Shown one piece after another: positions 1 to 9,578 of a stretch of 64,000 nucleotides of DNA. Both the position numbers and the translations under genes were made by a program. The stretch is from positions 62,001 to 126,000 of the forward strand of contig NZ_JADIJK010000005.1 of assembly GCF_017355205.1 (NCBI RefSeq), written 5' to 3'. This DNA comes from Bacillus sp. SD088. GTDB taxonomy: Bacteria; Bacillota; Bacilli; Bacillales; Bacillaceae_C. The first letter of the stretch is position 1. Every line of letters starts with the position of its first letter. Under the pieces are notes generated by a model. The model made no database searches, was not told the DNA's origin, and worked only from the letters and a program-made list of their open reading frames with translations.

Positions 1-763
1 TTAGCATCTGTAGGGATTTCGACTTCATCAAAGAAATGAAGATCTTGAATAGAGGTTAAGAACGTATCATCACTCTTGTAAAAGATTACATCATAGGTGT
101 TGGTGGTAATGTCTTTGCCGATCCCGCCATAACTGTCACCATAAAGGCCAAAGTAACCGGCATTCACAATTTGTGAGATCATAGGAATACTTACTTTTGA
201 ACGAATTCGATTTGTGTCTGCAGTTAAGGCCCCAGTTGAGGTATTGATTCCACCACTTTCCATATTCCCAGCTAGTTTCGGAAAGTTTCCACCAATGCCA
301 CCGAAAGAGGTTATCCCCAAAATGGCATCACCTGTTGTATCGGAAATCTCGAGATTATCAATTGTAATATATTCAACATCATGTCTTAGCTCGATACCAA
401 CACCAAACTCATGAGTTCCACCACTTGAGAAGTCATGGTTATGGCGGTCACCGACGATTTTTCCATTTGTGATCCGCGTGTATCGATTATTTTGAAACAA
501 CACGATCGAATACTTCGATTGGTTATTATTTGTTATTCTTAATGTTGCTCCTCCAAGGTTGAAAGTCATATAGCTTTGTGGCTGAATCGGGATATTTTCA
601 TCAATTAAATAGGTACCCTTTGGTAAAATAACTTCCGTATTTCCCTGCTTGGCTGCCCATAGTAATGCTTCATTAATGCCTTTTGCAGTTTGGCTAGCTT
701 CGGTTCCATCATTCTTTATTTTCCAACGATCTAACTCAATTAAATACAGCCCCTCAGGCATAT
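1..763 (-). CDS. Right-handed beta-helix (pectate-lyase-like) protein, C-terminus outside window
   Basis: The minus strand is open from the window edge to an ATG at 763 (MPEGLYLIELDRWKI...). The protein has the start of a phage-appendage/pectate-lyase-3-type beta-helix: an N-terminal segment resembling 'NDGTEASQTAKGINEAL' followed by 'VILPKGTYLI', typical of the first coil, then repetitive Asn/Gly-rich strands. Likely a surface or secreted carbohydrate-active or adhesive protein; the substrate is not deducible. The best ribosome binding site (GGAGG at 794-798) serves an ATG at 784-786 in another frame that encodes only ten codons and stops at the 763 start, so translation may be coupled through this mini-ORF, or a frameshift separates the RBS from the gene. 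The protein continues beyond position 1. Confidence 0.6.
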
Positions 764-903
764 TGGTTCACATTCCATATGTTCATCTTATAACCTCCGT
801 TTGGTTTGCGAGGGACTCAAAATAACTCCCTCTTTAGTAAGGTATTCGGAGACGGCATGAATGTAACGGCTTGTGCAAAGTAGAAAAATTCACTAAATAA
901 CTG

Positions 904-932
904 TTGACTACTGCAGCGGGAGGGGATATAGT
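904..932 (+). promoter_or_regulatory. Sigma-A-type promoter for the ABC exporter / lasso locus
   Basis: TTGACT (904-909), a 17-nt spacer and TATAGT (927-932), close to the vegetative consensus. It would give a leader of about 120 nt before the exporter start at 1059. Confidence 0.6.
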
Positions 933-1058
933 AATGATATAGTGTTCACTATTAAGAACAAAAAATAAGAGATATGGTATTTATATAGAAAAAAAATAGG
1001 TTAATGTTCTTTATATGGAATTTTTGATAGGAAATAAGAAGGGAGGAAAGAAGTATAT

Positions 1059-2843
1059 ATGAGCGATCTATTGTATTTTTTAAAGCAAATTCATCTGTTT
1101 TCAGGAAAGATTCTCTATATAAATTTAATTGCGATGTCTGTCATTGGATTATTGGATGGTATTGGCATCTTATTACTTATTCCCATGATTCGCTTGAGTG
1201 GCCTGATCGAACTTGATATAGGGGACTCTTCCATTGGAAATTTATTTCAGTTTTTTCAAAATGACTCGATTATTATCGGTTTACCACTTATTTTAGGAAT
1301 CTATCTATTCATTGTGATTGTACATAATTTAATAGAGAAACAAATTATGATTCGAAATGCGATTATTCAAAATCGATTTCTCCGCCATATGCGAATCCAG
1401 ACATACACAGCTGTAATCCAATCGAATTGGAATTTTTTTATTCAAAAGAGAAAATCAGATCTCGTGAATCTTTTGCTGACAGAAGTTACTCGTACGAGTG
1501 GAGGCACATATGCCTTTTTACAATTTATGGCTTCCCTGATTTTTACGATCGTTCAAATCATTCTTGCTTTTTTCTTATCTGCAAAAATTACGACCTTTGT
1601 TTTATTATCAGGGGTTCTGATTGTTTTTTTGAATCGAAAGTTTCTCAAAAGATCCATGGCATTAGGACAGAAAAATTATGAGCTTGGGAAAACCTTTCTT
1701 GCTGGGATGACGGACCAAATCAATGGTATTAAAGATATTAAAAGTAATACATTGGAGAAATCTCGATTGCAATGGTTTTTATCTGTAACCAAACAAATGG
1801 AGCAAGAACAGGTAGAATATACGAAATTAAGAATGACCTCTCAGCAATATTATAAAATTGCTGCGGCCGTATTTATGGTCTTGTTTCTCTTTTTCACTGT
1901 GCAAATGTTCCACTCCCAGGTTGGTCAGTTAATGCTTATTATCATTATCTTTTCGCGACTATGGCCAAGGGTAGCAGGTATTCAATCATCTTTAGAACAA
2001 ATTGCAAAAACGATACCATCCTTTAAGGCAGTAAAATCCTTACAGTTGGAGTGTTTACAATCCGTAGAATGTGTAGAAGGGGAAAGGGGAACTCCTCTTA
2101 GATTAGAAAAGGGAATTGAGCTAAAGGGGATTGACTTTCGCTATAACCAAGCGTGCTTTGCCTTAAAAAATATTTCTCTGTTTCTTCCTGCCAAACAGAT
2201 GACTGCTTTTGTAGGAAAATCAGGTGCAGGGAAAAGCACTTTAATTGACATCGTTATGGGACTTAATCAACCAGAACGGGGTGAATTTTTTATAGATGAC
2301 AAACCCTTAATGACTGAAAATATATCGTCGCTGCGGCAAATGATTGGCTATGTGCCGCAAGATCCATTTTTGTTTAATACGAGCATTCGTGAAAATTTAC
2401 AAATGGTTATGCCTGAGGCAAGTGAGCGGGAGATTTGGCAGGCATTAGAATTTGCCTCTGCTGCTGCATTTGTACAAAAACTACCGGAAGGCTTAGATAC
2501 GTTAATAGGAGATCGAGGGATTAAGCTTTCGGGTGGGGAAAGGCAACGGATTGTGTTGGCGCGAGCGATTTTAAAGAAACCTTCTATCCTTGTGTTAGAT
2601 GAGGCGACAAGTGCCCTTGATACTGAAAGTGAAAGGGAAATTCAAGTAGCTTTAGAAAAATTGCAGGGGAAAATGACGATTCTGGTGATTGCCCATCGAC
2701 TTTCCACCATCCGGAACGCGGATCAAGTTATTGTCCTAGAACATGGAGAAATGATTCAACAAGGTGGGTTCAGACAACTATCACAAGAAAAAAACAATGT
2801 GTTTCACAAACTATTAGTAGGACAGATGGAGGTTATTTCATAG
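1059..2843 (+). CDS. ABC transporter, fused permease-ATPase (probable peptide exporter)
   Basis: A 594-residue half-transporter: about six membrane helices in residues 15-300, then a nucleotide-binding domain with Walker A GKSGAGKST (about 388-396), signature LSGGERQR (about 497), Walker B ILVLDEATSALD and a switch His (IAHRLST). Exporters of this size act as homodimers at the membrane. No C39 peptidase domain is present, as in lasso-peptide D-proteins. The preceding RBS is GGGAGG before ATG. The next gene is a lasso-type precursor 110 bp downstream and the following one an acyltransferase, so export of a modified peptide is the likely role; substrate assignment is inference from context. Confidence 0.85.
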   Translation: MSDLLYFLKQIHLFSGKILYINLIAMSVIGLLDGIGILLLIPMIRLSGLIELDIGDSSIGNLFQFFQNDSIIIGLPLILGIYLFIVIVHNLIEKQIMIRNAIIQNRFLRHMRIQTYTAVIQSNWNFFIQKRKSDLVNLLLTEVTRTSGGTYAFLQFMASLIFTIVQIILAFFLSAKITTFVLLSGVLIVFLNRKFLKRSMALGQKNYELGKTFLAGMTDQINGIKDIKSNTLEKSRLQWFLSVTKQMEQEQVEYTKLRMTSQQYYKIAAAVFMVLFLFFTVQMFHSQVGQLMLIIIIFSRLWPRVAGIQSSLEQIAKTIPSFKAVKSLQLECLQSVECVEGERGTPLRLEKGIELKGIDFRYNQACFALKNISLFLPAKQMTAFVGKSGAGKSTLIDIVMGLNQPERGEFFIDDKPLMTENISSLRQMIGYVPQDPFLFNTSIRENLQMVMPEASEREIWQALEFASAAAFVQKLPEGLDTLIGDRGIKLSGGERQRIVLARAILKKPSILVLDEATSALDTESEREIQVALEKLQGKMTILVIAHRLSTIRNADQVIVLEHGEMIQQGGFRQLSQEKNNVFHKLLVGQMEVIS

Positions 2844-2953
2844 TGTGAGGTTTTCCAGAAAAAGCATTTAAGGGGGTGAGTCATTTCAAATATTAGGATT
2901 TCCCATAGAGAGCTAGTAATAGTCCTATATAAGAAAAAGAAAGGGTGAAAAGA

Positions 2954-3097
2954 ATGAAGAAAACATGGCAGAAACCAGATCTAGAAATTCTAGATGTAAG
3001 CATGACGATGAAGTGGCATAATCCTCCAGAAGGCGGAGGGAAAGATCCTGATCCGGGTGATCCAACAGATCCATCGACTCCAGGTCTTGATAGTTAA
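2954..3097 (+). CDS. Paeninodin-family lasso peptide precursor (47 aa)
   Basis: Too short for most gene callers, but well supported. The leader begins MKKTWQKPDLEILDVSMTM, matching the Firmicutes lasso leader pattern KKxWxKPxLExLDVxxTM recognised by the RRE protein. The Thr at residue 18 sits at the usual -2 position, so the core probably starts at Lys20 (KWHNPPEGGG...) and is rich in Pro, Asp and Gly. Counting Lys20 as core residue 1, Glu26 is residue 7 and could close a macrolactam ring on the alpha-amine; Asp31 (residue 12) is too far. RBS-like AAGGGTGAAAAGA precedes the ATG. The B1, B2 and C maturation genes usually adjacent are not in this window, so the locus is either split or orphaned. 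Confidence 0.75.
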   Translation: MKKTWQKPDLEILDVSMTMKWHNPPEGGGKDPDPGDPTDPSTPGLDS

Positions 3098-3117
3098 ATA
3101 GCACAGGAAAATATATA

Positions 3118-3175
3118 CTCCCATACACTTATCTATCAATAGCTTAGTATAGGGAAAGAGTATGGGAGGCTTATT
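3118..3175 (+). terminator. Hairpin after the lasso precursor, possible attenuator
   Basis: CTCCCATAC (3118-3126) is complementary to GTATGGGAG (3160-3168), with a 33-nt loop and a T-rich tail (TTATTTT). It may reduce read-through from the abundantly needed precursor mRNA into the acyltransferase gene. The loop is long, so the strength is uncertain. Confidence 0.35.
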
Positions 3176-3201
3176 TTAAAAAAATAAAGTAGGTGAAATG
3201 A

Positions 3202-3822
3202 ATGTTTGAGATCGTCAAAACCGCCCGTCAGCAAAGACGATTTGCTGAGACATGGGAATATTTTTGTGCATTATATGGCTGGTATAATGACCCCTATGCT
3301 AAAAATGGCATCCGTTATAATTTATTAAATCCCAACAAAAGGAAAATTGTTATTGGGACAGTCGAATTTATACCATATGATCCGAAAAACCCTAATAGCA
3401 CTGTGGAAGGACGATGGGCATTTTCACAATACGCAGATATTCGTGACGATCAAGAGCGTGTATGGGAGATTGACAAGCTTTGTCTACATAAGGATTATCA
3501 ACGGAAAGGATATTTTAAGCATTTTTGGCCCGTGTTTTATCATCATATGAGTCAACATCAGCCCAAATATTATATTGGGTTAATGGAAAAACGCTTTTTT
3601 CGCATGATGCGTATTTGCTTTGGATTAGCCGTGGAACAAAGGGGAAAATCATTGCCTGGCAAAAGTACAGAACTTGTTCCTGTTATTTTTGATATTGAGC
3701 AAATTATGCAGAATCAGGAAGCCGTAAATCGATTTTTTGGAATGTCTCCCTATAAGTCTCCCCGTCTCAATCGAATCTTTCTTATCCTACAACCCGTATT
3801 AAAAAAAATCGCCCGTCGCTAA
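3202..3822 (+). CDS. GNAT-fold acyltransferase, N-acyl-amino-acid-synthase-like
   Basis: A 206-residue protein resembling the FeeM/autoinducer-synthase branch of the GNAT fold: an N-terminal segment with many aromatics, strand pairs with 'RWAFSQYADIRDD', then 'WEIDKLCLHKDYQRKGYFKHFW', the typical beta4 plus pyrophosphate-loop region (Q/RxxG-like QRKGY). Such enzymes transfer acyl groups to amino groups. It follows the lasso precursor in the same direction, whose predicted core has Lys at positions 1 and 11, so peptide acylation is conceivable, but this is inference. It could equally be an unrelated small-molecule acyltransferase. Confidence 0.55.
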   Translation: MFEIVKTARQQRRFAETWEYFCALYGWYNDPYAKNGIRYNLLNPNKRKIVIGTVEFIPYDPKNPNSTVEGRWAFSQYADIRDDQERVWEIDKLCLHKDYQRKGYFKHFWPVFYHHMSQHQPKYYIGLMEKRFFRMMRICFGLAVEQRGKSLPGKSTELVPVIFDIEQIMQNQEAVNRFFGMSPYKSPRLNRIFLILQPVLKKIARR

Positions 3823-3831
3823 GGTGAATGT

Positions 3832-4350
3832 TCAATTGGAATTGGATGATTCATCTTTCTTCTTTTCATGTAACTCATATAAAATTTCGATGAGTAACAC
3901 AATCATCGTAGCTCCCGTTGCAATTGCAAAGTTGTTTAGTTGATTTAAACCGATGAAGAGGCCAATAGTATAAGCTGCAAAAATCCGTATGCACAGTAGC
4001 AGTATATAATAGAAGGGATTTTTGCCGACTATATGCTTCACTATTATTTCGATTAAACTATCAAGTGAGAACCAATAGATAATGAAGGAAATTACAAGTA
4101 TAATCAGCTGTTTTGTGCTTATTTGTAGTGAAAATAGCATATTAACAGCACTTGTTGAGCTGAGCAAAACAAAGAGAACAAGTGCAATTACGGCTGTAGG
4201 TGCTAATGCAAGTAAGCATGCTACGAACAGGAGGCCAAATCCATTCAGCTTTTTCTCTCTATCCTCTTTTTTATTTTCTTTATAAACAATTGTATAGATC
4301 AGCAAAAATGAAATGCTGAATACAATCATCAGTAATACTAATATTTTCAA
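3832..4350 (-). CDS. Small multi-pass membrane protein, YrvL-like at best
   Basis: 172 residues with about five hydrophobic segments (residues 1-20, 38-65, 77-97, 108-128, 132-155) and a charged Lys/Glu-rich loop at 24-36. The overall size and helix pattern resemble the YrvL family of Bacillus membrane regulators, but I see no diagnostic motif, so this is only a suggestion. It converges on the acyltransferase gene with a 9-bp gap. Confidence 0.55.
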   Translation of the reverse strand: MKILVLLMIVFSISFLLIYTIVYKENKKEDREKKLNGFGLLFVACLLALAPTAVIALVLFVLLSSTSAVNMLFSLQISTKQLIILVISFIIYWFSLDSLIEIIVKHIVGKNPFYYILLLCIRIFAAYTIGLFIGLNQLNNFAIATGATMIVLLIEILYELHEKKKDESSNSN

Positions 4351-4686
4351 AAAAACACATCCAGTGTATCGAGAGTTTCATCCTCCGTATGTTACCCGTT
4401 TTAACACTTTGTTGGACCCACTTCCGCATGCAAATAATATCAGAGCCGCAAGGATGAACTTTACAATTATTTTCATAGATGGAATGCAATAAAATTGGCC
4501 AGCCAATTCACACCATAATAACGATGTCGATCACCACAAGAAGTCCATGACACTCCTTTTGTCTTTATTAATACATACGATTTATATGAGGAAAAGTTCC
4601 ATCCAGTAGGAACCAAGTGTTTCGTAATTGAATCATCGGATTAAATAGGATAAGCTTTTTAAAAAGATACAGGAGGGGATGTTGAA

Positions 4687-5403
4687 ATGAAAGTCGCGTT
4701 TCTTTCCGATATACATGGGAATGCAACCGCTCTAGAAGCCGTGATAGAGGATATAAAGGATAAAAGAGTAGACCAAATTTTTGTATTAGGAGATATATGC
4801 TTTCGTGGACCAGAGCCAAAGCGCTCGCTGGAACTTGTTCAATCACTCGGATGTGATGTGATTAAGGGCAATGCCGATGAATGGGTTGTGAGAGGAGTCC
4901 AAGAAGGGGAAGTTCCTAGTCAAGCTTTGGAAATCATGCAACAAGAACGGGAATGGACGCATGCTCAACTGGGTGAAGCAGATGTGGCTTATTTACAGAA
5001 TTTACCAACTGAGATTAACACAACGTTAAAAGGCATAAATATCCATGCTTTTCATGCAACACCGAATAGTTTGTTTGACGTTGTGCCAGCCTTTGCAAGT
5101 AATGAGCAATTACAGGATCGTTTAATGATCCAGGAAGCTGATGTCTATCTTTATGGTCATATCCATACAGCTTATATTCGCTTTATTAATGGAAAAACAG
5201 TTGTGAATTTAGGGAGTGTGGGCTTACCATTTGATGGAGTCAATAAAGCATCCTATTGTCTCATCGATTTGGAAGATGGGCGTGCGCAATCGTCGATAGT
5301 ACGAGTGAATTATAATATTGATGAAACCATTCATAAATTGCAGCAATCGGATTATCCTAATAAAGATTTTCTTATAAATATTTGGAGTAGTGGCAGAGTT
5401 TAA
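4687..5403 (+). CDS. Metallophosphoesterase, YfcE/MJ0936 type
   Basis: 238 residues with all calcineurin-like phosphoesterase motifs: SDIHGN (residues 7-12), GDICFRGP (about 36-43), GNADEW (about 59-64), H in 'HAFHATP' (about 118-124) and GHIHTAY (about 157-163), together a dinuclear metal site. Cytosolic; substrates in this family include cyclic nucleotides and other phosphodiesters, and the specific one cannot be read from sequence. RBS GGAGGGG lies 9 nt before the ATG. Confidence 0.8.
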   Translation: MKVAFLSDIHGNATALEAVIEDIKDKRVDQIFVLGDICFRGPEPKRSLELVQSLGCDVIKGNADEWVVRGVQEGEVPSQALEIMQQEREWTHAQLGEADVAYLQNLPTEINTTLKGINIHAFHATPNSLFDVVPAFASNEQLQDRLMIQEADVYLYGHIHTAYIRFINGKTVVNLGSVGLPFDGVNKASYCLIDLEDGRAQSSIVRVNYNIDETIHKLQQSDYPNKDFLINIWSSGRV

Positions 5404-5428
5404 TTGACTGGAACAGGGGGACAAGCAG

Positions 5429-7015
5429 TTGACGCAAAAAAGCTATGTGAACAAAATCAAATTTGTTATCTTTATTGCTTTGTTTAGCTTGCCCCTTGTT
5501 ATTATGACAAGCCAATTGCTTCCTATCCAAGCTCAAACCACAGTGGTTGGGAAGTTACCGCTGTTAAGAACGATCATCTTAGAAAAGGAATATGTTTATC
5601 CTGCGTTTAGTCAACAACAAATAGAGCCTGTTTACGAATCCACCTCCTTAGCCGAAAAAATCAATTCGATTTTACAAAAACCGCTACTTAATGGAGTCGT
5701 GACAGGTGTTAGTGTGCGAAAAGCAGAGGACGGGGAATTGATCTATTCCCATCATGGAGATACACAATTGCGTCCAGCATCTAATCTAAAATTACTGACC
5801 GCCGCAGTAGCGATGGAAGTGTTGGGACCAGAGTATCGTTTTTCTACAGAACTTTTAACAGATGGGAAAATAAAAAAAGGTGTACTGCAAGGGAACTTGT
5901 ATATGAAGGGGAAAGGCGATCCAACCCTTTTGCAAAAGGACCTAGATACATTGGCTCTCCTATTAAAGAAAAAGGGGATTAAAAAAATTCAAGGCGATAT
6001 GATTGGGGACGACAGCTGGTATGATAATGCCCGCTACTCCCAAGATTTAATCTGGTCTGATGAACAACAGTTCTATGGTGGGCAAATTTCTGCCCTTACG
6101 ATTTCCCCTGATGAGGATTATGATGCAGGCAGTATACTACTGGATATACAGCCTGGGAAAAAGTCAGGATCTCCTGTCATAATTAAAATGAAGTCGAAGA
6201 CAAACTATGTAAAGATTGTGAACAAGGCAAAAACAGCCGAAAATGCAAAGCCTGATAAGCTGTCGGTTGAAAGAGAACATGGCAGCAATCGAATTATTAT
6301 TCAAGGAGAAGTCTCACTTGAAACAGACCATACAAGAGTAAAGATTGCGCTTTGGGAACCGACTGATTTTGCTGTCGATTTAATGGGGGGAGCTTTGAAA
6401 AAGAATGGCATCACTTGGAATGGAGAAGCGAAGACAGGAGTCACACCAGAGTCTGCCACTGTTTTAGTGACGATCAAATCGATGCCATTGAAAGAGTTAC
6501 TCATCCCCTTTATGAAACTGAGCAATAATATTCATGCTGAAACATTGGTAAAAGAAATGGGGAAAGTGATCCATGATGATGGAAGTTGGCCGAGTGGACT
6601 GGATGTTATGAAGGTAACGCTTGCTGACTTCGGATTGAATCAAAAGCATATTTTAATACGGGACGGCTCCGGGATTTCTGACAAAAATCTAATCCCGCCA
6701 AATGAATTAACAAAATTACTGTTTGAAGTCCAGAAAAAAAGCTGGTATCCTGCTTTTGAACAAGCACAACCTGTTGCAGGTGAACCAGATCGGATGATCG
6801 GAGGAACTTTGCGCTCCCGTATGACTGCGGAAGACTTAAAAGGCAAGGTAAAAGCGAAGACAGGTACTCTCACGGGGGTAAGCACCCTTTCTGGTTATGT
6901 AACAAATGCAAACGGGGAAAAGCTAATTTTTTCCATTATGATGAATAATTACATACAAGGATCGATGAGGAAAATACAGGATGAAATCTGTCAGGTGCTG
7001 ATAGAGGATGGTTAG
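5429..7015 (+). CDS. dacC: D-alanyl-D-alanine carboxypeptidase/endopeptidase (PBP4a type, DacC)
   Basis: A 528-residue class C low-molecular-mass penicillin-binding protein. An N-terminal hydrophobic segment (residues 8-28) is a signal peptide or anchor, so the enzyme acts outside the membrane on peptidoglycan side chains. The three catalytic boxes are visible: SNLK (about residue 120), SNN (about 364) and KTG (about 475), with the large insert between boxes 1 and 2 typical of PBP4/DacC. TTG is the start codon at 5429, after GGGGGAC. It is longer than B. subtilis DacC (about 490) because of the N-terminal extension. Preceded closely by the phosphoesterase gene but probably independent in function. 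Confidence 0.88.
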   Translation: MTQKSYVNKIKFVIFIALFSLPLVIMTSQLLPIQAQTTVVGKLPLLRTIILEKEYVYPAFSQQQIEPVYESTSLAEKINSILQKPLLNGVVTGVSVRKAEDGELIYSHHGDTQLRPASNLKLLTAAVAMEVLGPEYRFSTELLTDGKIKKGVLQGNLYMKGKGDPTLLQKDLDTLALLLKKKGIKKIQGDMIGDDSWYDNARYSQDLIWSDEQQFYGGQISALTISPDEDYDAGSILLDIQPGKKSGSPVIIKMKSKTNYVKIVNKAKTAENAKPDKLSVEREHGSNRIIIQGEVSLETDHTRVKIALWEPTDFAVDLMGGALKKNGITWNGEAKTGVTPESATVLVTIKSMPLKELLIPFMKLSNNIHAETLVKEMGKVIHDDGSWPSGLDVMKVTLADFGLNQKHILIRDGSGISDKNLIPPNELTKLLFEVQKKSWYPAFEQAQPVAGEPDRMIGGTLRSRMTAEDLKGKVKAKTGTLTGVSTLSGYVTNANGEKLIFSIMMNNYIQGSMRKIQDEICQVLIEDG

Positions 7016-7072
7016 TGCAATCTAGACGCTACCGCTACTTATCCATAGCCGGAAAATTGTCTATAATATTAT

Positions 7073-7109
7073 GTCCGTTTTTCAAACATATTTGAAGAGC
7101 GGGCTTTTT
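7073..7109 (+). terminator. Intrinsic terminator of dacC
   Basis: Stem of 14 pairs including several G-U (7073-7086 with 7091-7104), loop CATA, then TTTTT at 7105-7109. Confidence 0.8.
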
Positions 7110-7156
7110 GTATTATACAATTATATTGAAATTACCTTATAAATAATATAAAATAT

Positions 7157-7179
7157 AATATATATAGTTTATATATATT
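7157..7179 (+). promoter_or_regulatory. Perfect inverted repeat, probable MarR operator
   Basis: AATATATATA and its exact complement TATATATATT flank a 3-nt centre (GTT), 19 bp before the MarR start. It lies in the position of the core promoter or initially transcribed region. A 10+3+10 palindrome suits a dimeric winged-helix repressor, so autoregulation of the marR-ftsH pair is likely. Confidence 0.5.
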
Positions 7180-7198
7180 GTGAGTAGGTGGGACTTTA

Positions 7199-7651
7199 AT
7201 GGATATGGATGAGTTTAAACAATGTCTGTGGAATTATTCACGGGAAATAAACGAAAATACAAATAGAATTTTTAATCCGATCATTGAACAATTTGGCTTG
7301 ACAACACTTCAGTTTCGCATCCTTATGGGGATTCGCCAGAGTGGTTCCCACACTATCGGAAGTTTGGCGAATGAAATCAAAATGGCTGGCACCAATATCT
7401 CAACAATGTGTAAAAAGTTGGAAAAAATGGCGCTATTAGAGCGTATTAGAAAACCTGAGGATGAACGAGTTGTCTTGGTTATCCTTACTCAAAAAGGACA
7501 AGATATTGTCTCAGAAATTGATCAGATTATTATTAAAAAAATAACTTTATATACAAAAGCAGAATCTGAGCAAACTATGCATGAGATTATTATTGGCTTA
7601 AAACAATTAAATAAGCTATTGCAAAAGATGGGGCAAACTGAAAAGTATTAA
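7199..7651 (+). CDS. MarR-family transcriptional regulator
   Basis: 150 residues with a MarR winged helix: 'LTTLQFRILMGIRQSGSHTIGSLANEIKMAGTNIS' style HTH at about 32-70 (given here only as family pattern), and the wing with 'RIRKPEDERVVLVILTQKG' at about 81-99 containing the conserved DxR. It probably binds the palindrome just upstream. The next gene, an FtsH-like protease, starts 22 bp after the stop, so both are likely cotranscribed and controlled by this protein. The ligand is unknown. Confidence 0.85.
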   Translation: MDMDEFKQCLWNYSREINENTNRIFNPIIEQFGLTTLQFRILMGIRQSGSHTIGSLANEIKMAGTNISTMCKKLEKMALLERIRKPEDERVVLVILTQKGQDIVSEIDQIIIKKITLYTKAESEQTMHEIIIGLKQLNKLLQKMGQTEKY

Positions 7652-7673
7652 TCAGAATGAGGAGTAAACATTT

Positions 7674-9509
7674 ATGAAAATACAAAAAAATCCAAAGAAA
7701 CCACTCATCTATTATATTTTAATCTCCGTGATGGTGGTATTAGTCCTAAATGCTTTTGTCTTTCCTTCTCTTATTCAGCAAAAAGTATCAGAAGTGGATT
7801 ATGGGACCTTCTTAAACCAAATTGAACAAGGGAATATTAGTACAGTTGAAATCCAAGATAACCAAATTGGTTATACCACTGTAGATGGAAGTGGCAGGGA
7901 AAAGGTCTATGTGACTGGAAGAATGGATGACCCAGAGCTCGTAAATCGCCTTTATGACGCAAATGTAGAGTTTACAAAGGTTGCCCCTAAGGAAGTCTCT
8001 CCGTTTTTGAAGTTTATCATAGCCTGGATTTTACCATTAGTCATTTTTATTGCAGTCGGACAATTTCTTATGCGTAAATTGTCTGGAAAAATGGGTGGCG
8101 GCGGAAATGCAATGACTTTTGGAAAAAGCAAAGCAAAGGTCTATGTAGAAGCACAAACTGGCAAAACATTTGCAGATGTAGCAGGACAAGAGGAAGCGAA
8201 GGAAGCTTTACAAGAAATTGTCGATTTTCTTCATAATCCTAAAAGATACCAAGAAATTGGCGCCATTATCCCTAAAGGCGCGTTACTAGTAGGACCTCCT
8301 GGTACAGGAAAAACCTTATTAGCCAAGGCTGTAGCTGGAGAATCAAAAGTTCCGTTTTTCTCAATTTCCGGTTCAGAGTTTGTAGAAATGTTTGTTGGGA
8401 TGGGAGCTGCAAGAGTAAGAGACCTATTTAAACAAGCTCAAGAAAAGGCGCCTTGTATTGTGTTTATTGATGAAATCGACACAATCGGAAAAAGCAGGAC
8501 CTCAGGTGGACCGAGCGGAAATGATGAAAGAGAGCAAACTCTGAATCAGCTATTAACTGAGATGGATGGCTTTGATGCTGACAAAGGAGTCGTCATCTTG
8601 GCAGCAACAAACAGACCGGAAACATTAGATAAAGCATTGCTGCGGCCTGGAAGATTTGACCGGCGTGTACCTGTCGAATTACCTGATCTTTTAGGCAGGG
8701 AAGAAGTTTTAAAAGTCCATGCACACAAAGTGAAAATGGCGGAAGATGTTGACTTTAATGCAATTGCAAGAGCGACATCAGGAGCCTCTGGTGCTGACTT
8801 AGCCAATATGGTAAATGAAGGCGCGCTTCGTGCAGTGAAAATGGACCGAAAAGAAGTGAACCAAAGTGATCTAGAGGAATCGGTTGAAGTGGTATTAGCT
8901 GGATATCAAAGGAAAAATTCCGTTATTTCCATGAAGGATAAATTAACGATTTCTTACCATGAAATTGGTCATGCACTTGTAGCTGCAAAACAAAGTCATT
9001 CTGCTCCTGTTCATAAGATCACGATTATCCCAAGGACATCTGGTGCTTTAGGGTATACGATGCAAGTAGAAGAAGGTGAGAAGGTCCTTATGAGCAAGGA
9101 AGAGGCCTTGGATAAAATTACTACCTTTATGGGCGGACGTGCGGCAGAAGAAGTTATTTTTAATCGAGTCACTTCAGGAGCCTCCAATGATATTGAACAA
9201 GCGACAAAAATTGCGCGGTCAATGGTAACGCGATTTGGAATGAGTGAAGAATTTGATATGATGGCCCTCGAAACTGTCAATAATCCTTATCTAGGTGGAG
9301 ACACATCACTCTTAGTTTCATCCGAAACAGCTGCCAAAATTGATAAAGAAGTTTTAAATATCATCAAAAGCTGCCATCAAAAGGCCATTCAAATTCTGGA
9401 AGACAATAAGCCAAAACTACATGAACTGACGAAGTATTTATTAGAAAGAGAAACGATTACCGGTGAAGAGTTTATGACCATCCTAGAAACAAAAGAATCA
9501 AATCTATAA
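7674..9509 (+). CDS. ftsH: FtsH-family ATP-dependent zinc metalloprotease (likely second paralogue)
   Basis: 611 residues. Two membrane helices (about 10-30 and 108-130) flank a small extracellular domain; the AAA+ module has Walker A GPPGTGKT (about 208), Walker B 'CIVFIDEID' (about 264), and the second region of homology with RPGRFDRR. The protease has HEIGH at about 429 (canonical FtsH has HEAGH), so the zinc site is intact. FtsH degrades membrane and short-lived regulatory proteins at the membrane. It lacks the long Glu-rich tail of housekeeping Bacillus FtsH, and is not next to tilS/hpt but coupled to a MarR regulator, suggesting an inducible second copy. Confidence 0.9.
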   Translation: MKIQKNPKKPLIYYILISVMVVLVLNAFVFPSLIQQKVSEVDYGTFLNQIEQGNISTVEIQDNQIGYTTVDGSGREKVYVTGRMDDPELVNRLYDANVEFTKVAPKEVSPFLKFIIAWILPLVIFIAVGQFLMRKLSGKMGGGGNAMTFGKSKAKVYVEAQTGKTFADVAGQEEAKEALQEIVDFLHNPKRYQEIGAIIPKGALLVGPPGTGKTLLAKAVAGESKVPFFSISGSEFVEMFVGMGAARVRDLFKQAQEKAPCIVFIDEIDTIGKSRTSGGPSGNDEREQTLNQLLTEMDGFDADKGVVILAATNRPETLDKALLRPGRFDRRVPVELPDLLGREEVLKVHAHKVKMAEDVDFNAIARATSGASGADLANMVNEGALRAVKMDRKEVNQSDLEESVEVVLAGYQRKNSVISMKDKLTISYHEIGHALVAAKQSHSAPVHKITIIPRTSGALGYTMQVEEGEKVLMSKEEALDKITTFMGGRAAEEVIFNRVTSGASNDIEQATKIARSMVTRFGMSEEFDMMALETVNNPYLGGDTSLLVSSETAAKIDKEVLNIIKSCHQKAIQILEDNKPKLHELTKYLLERETITGEEFMTILETKESNL

Positions 9510-9511
9510 GC

Positions 9512-9545
9512 AAAGAAGATCCAACTGGCCGTTGGATCTTCTTTT
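9512..9545 (+). terminator. Intrinsic terminator of marR-ftsH
   Basis: A perfect 14-bp stem (9512-9525 with 9531-9544), loop TGGCC, and a T-rich 3' arm ending CTTCTTTT. Confidence 0.85.
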
Positions 9546-9578
9546 CGGCATGGGAAATGGGAAAGACATTGCCGTGAC

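Noticed and set aside
2925..3128. Minus-strand ORF opposite the lasso precursor
   Set aside because: The plus-strand precursor has a recognisable leader; the minus ORF has no family resemblance and no RBS.
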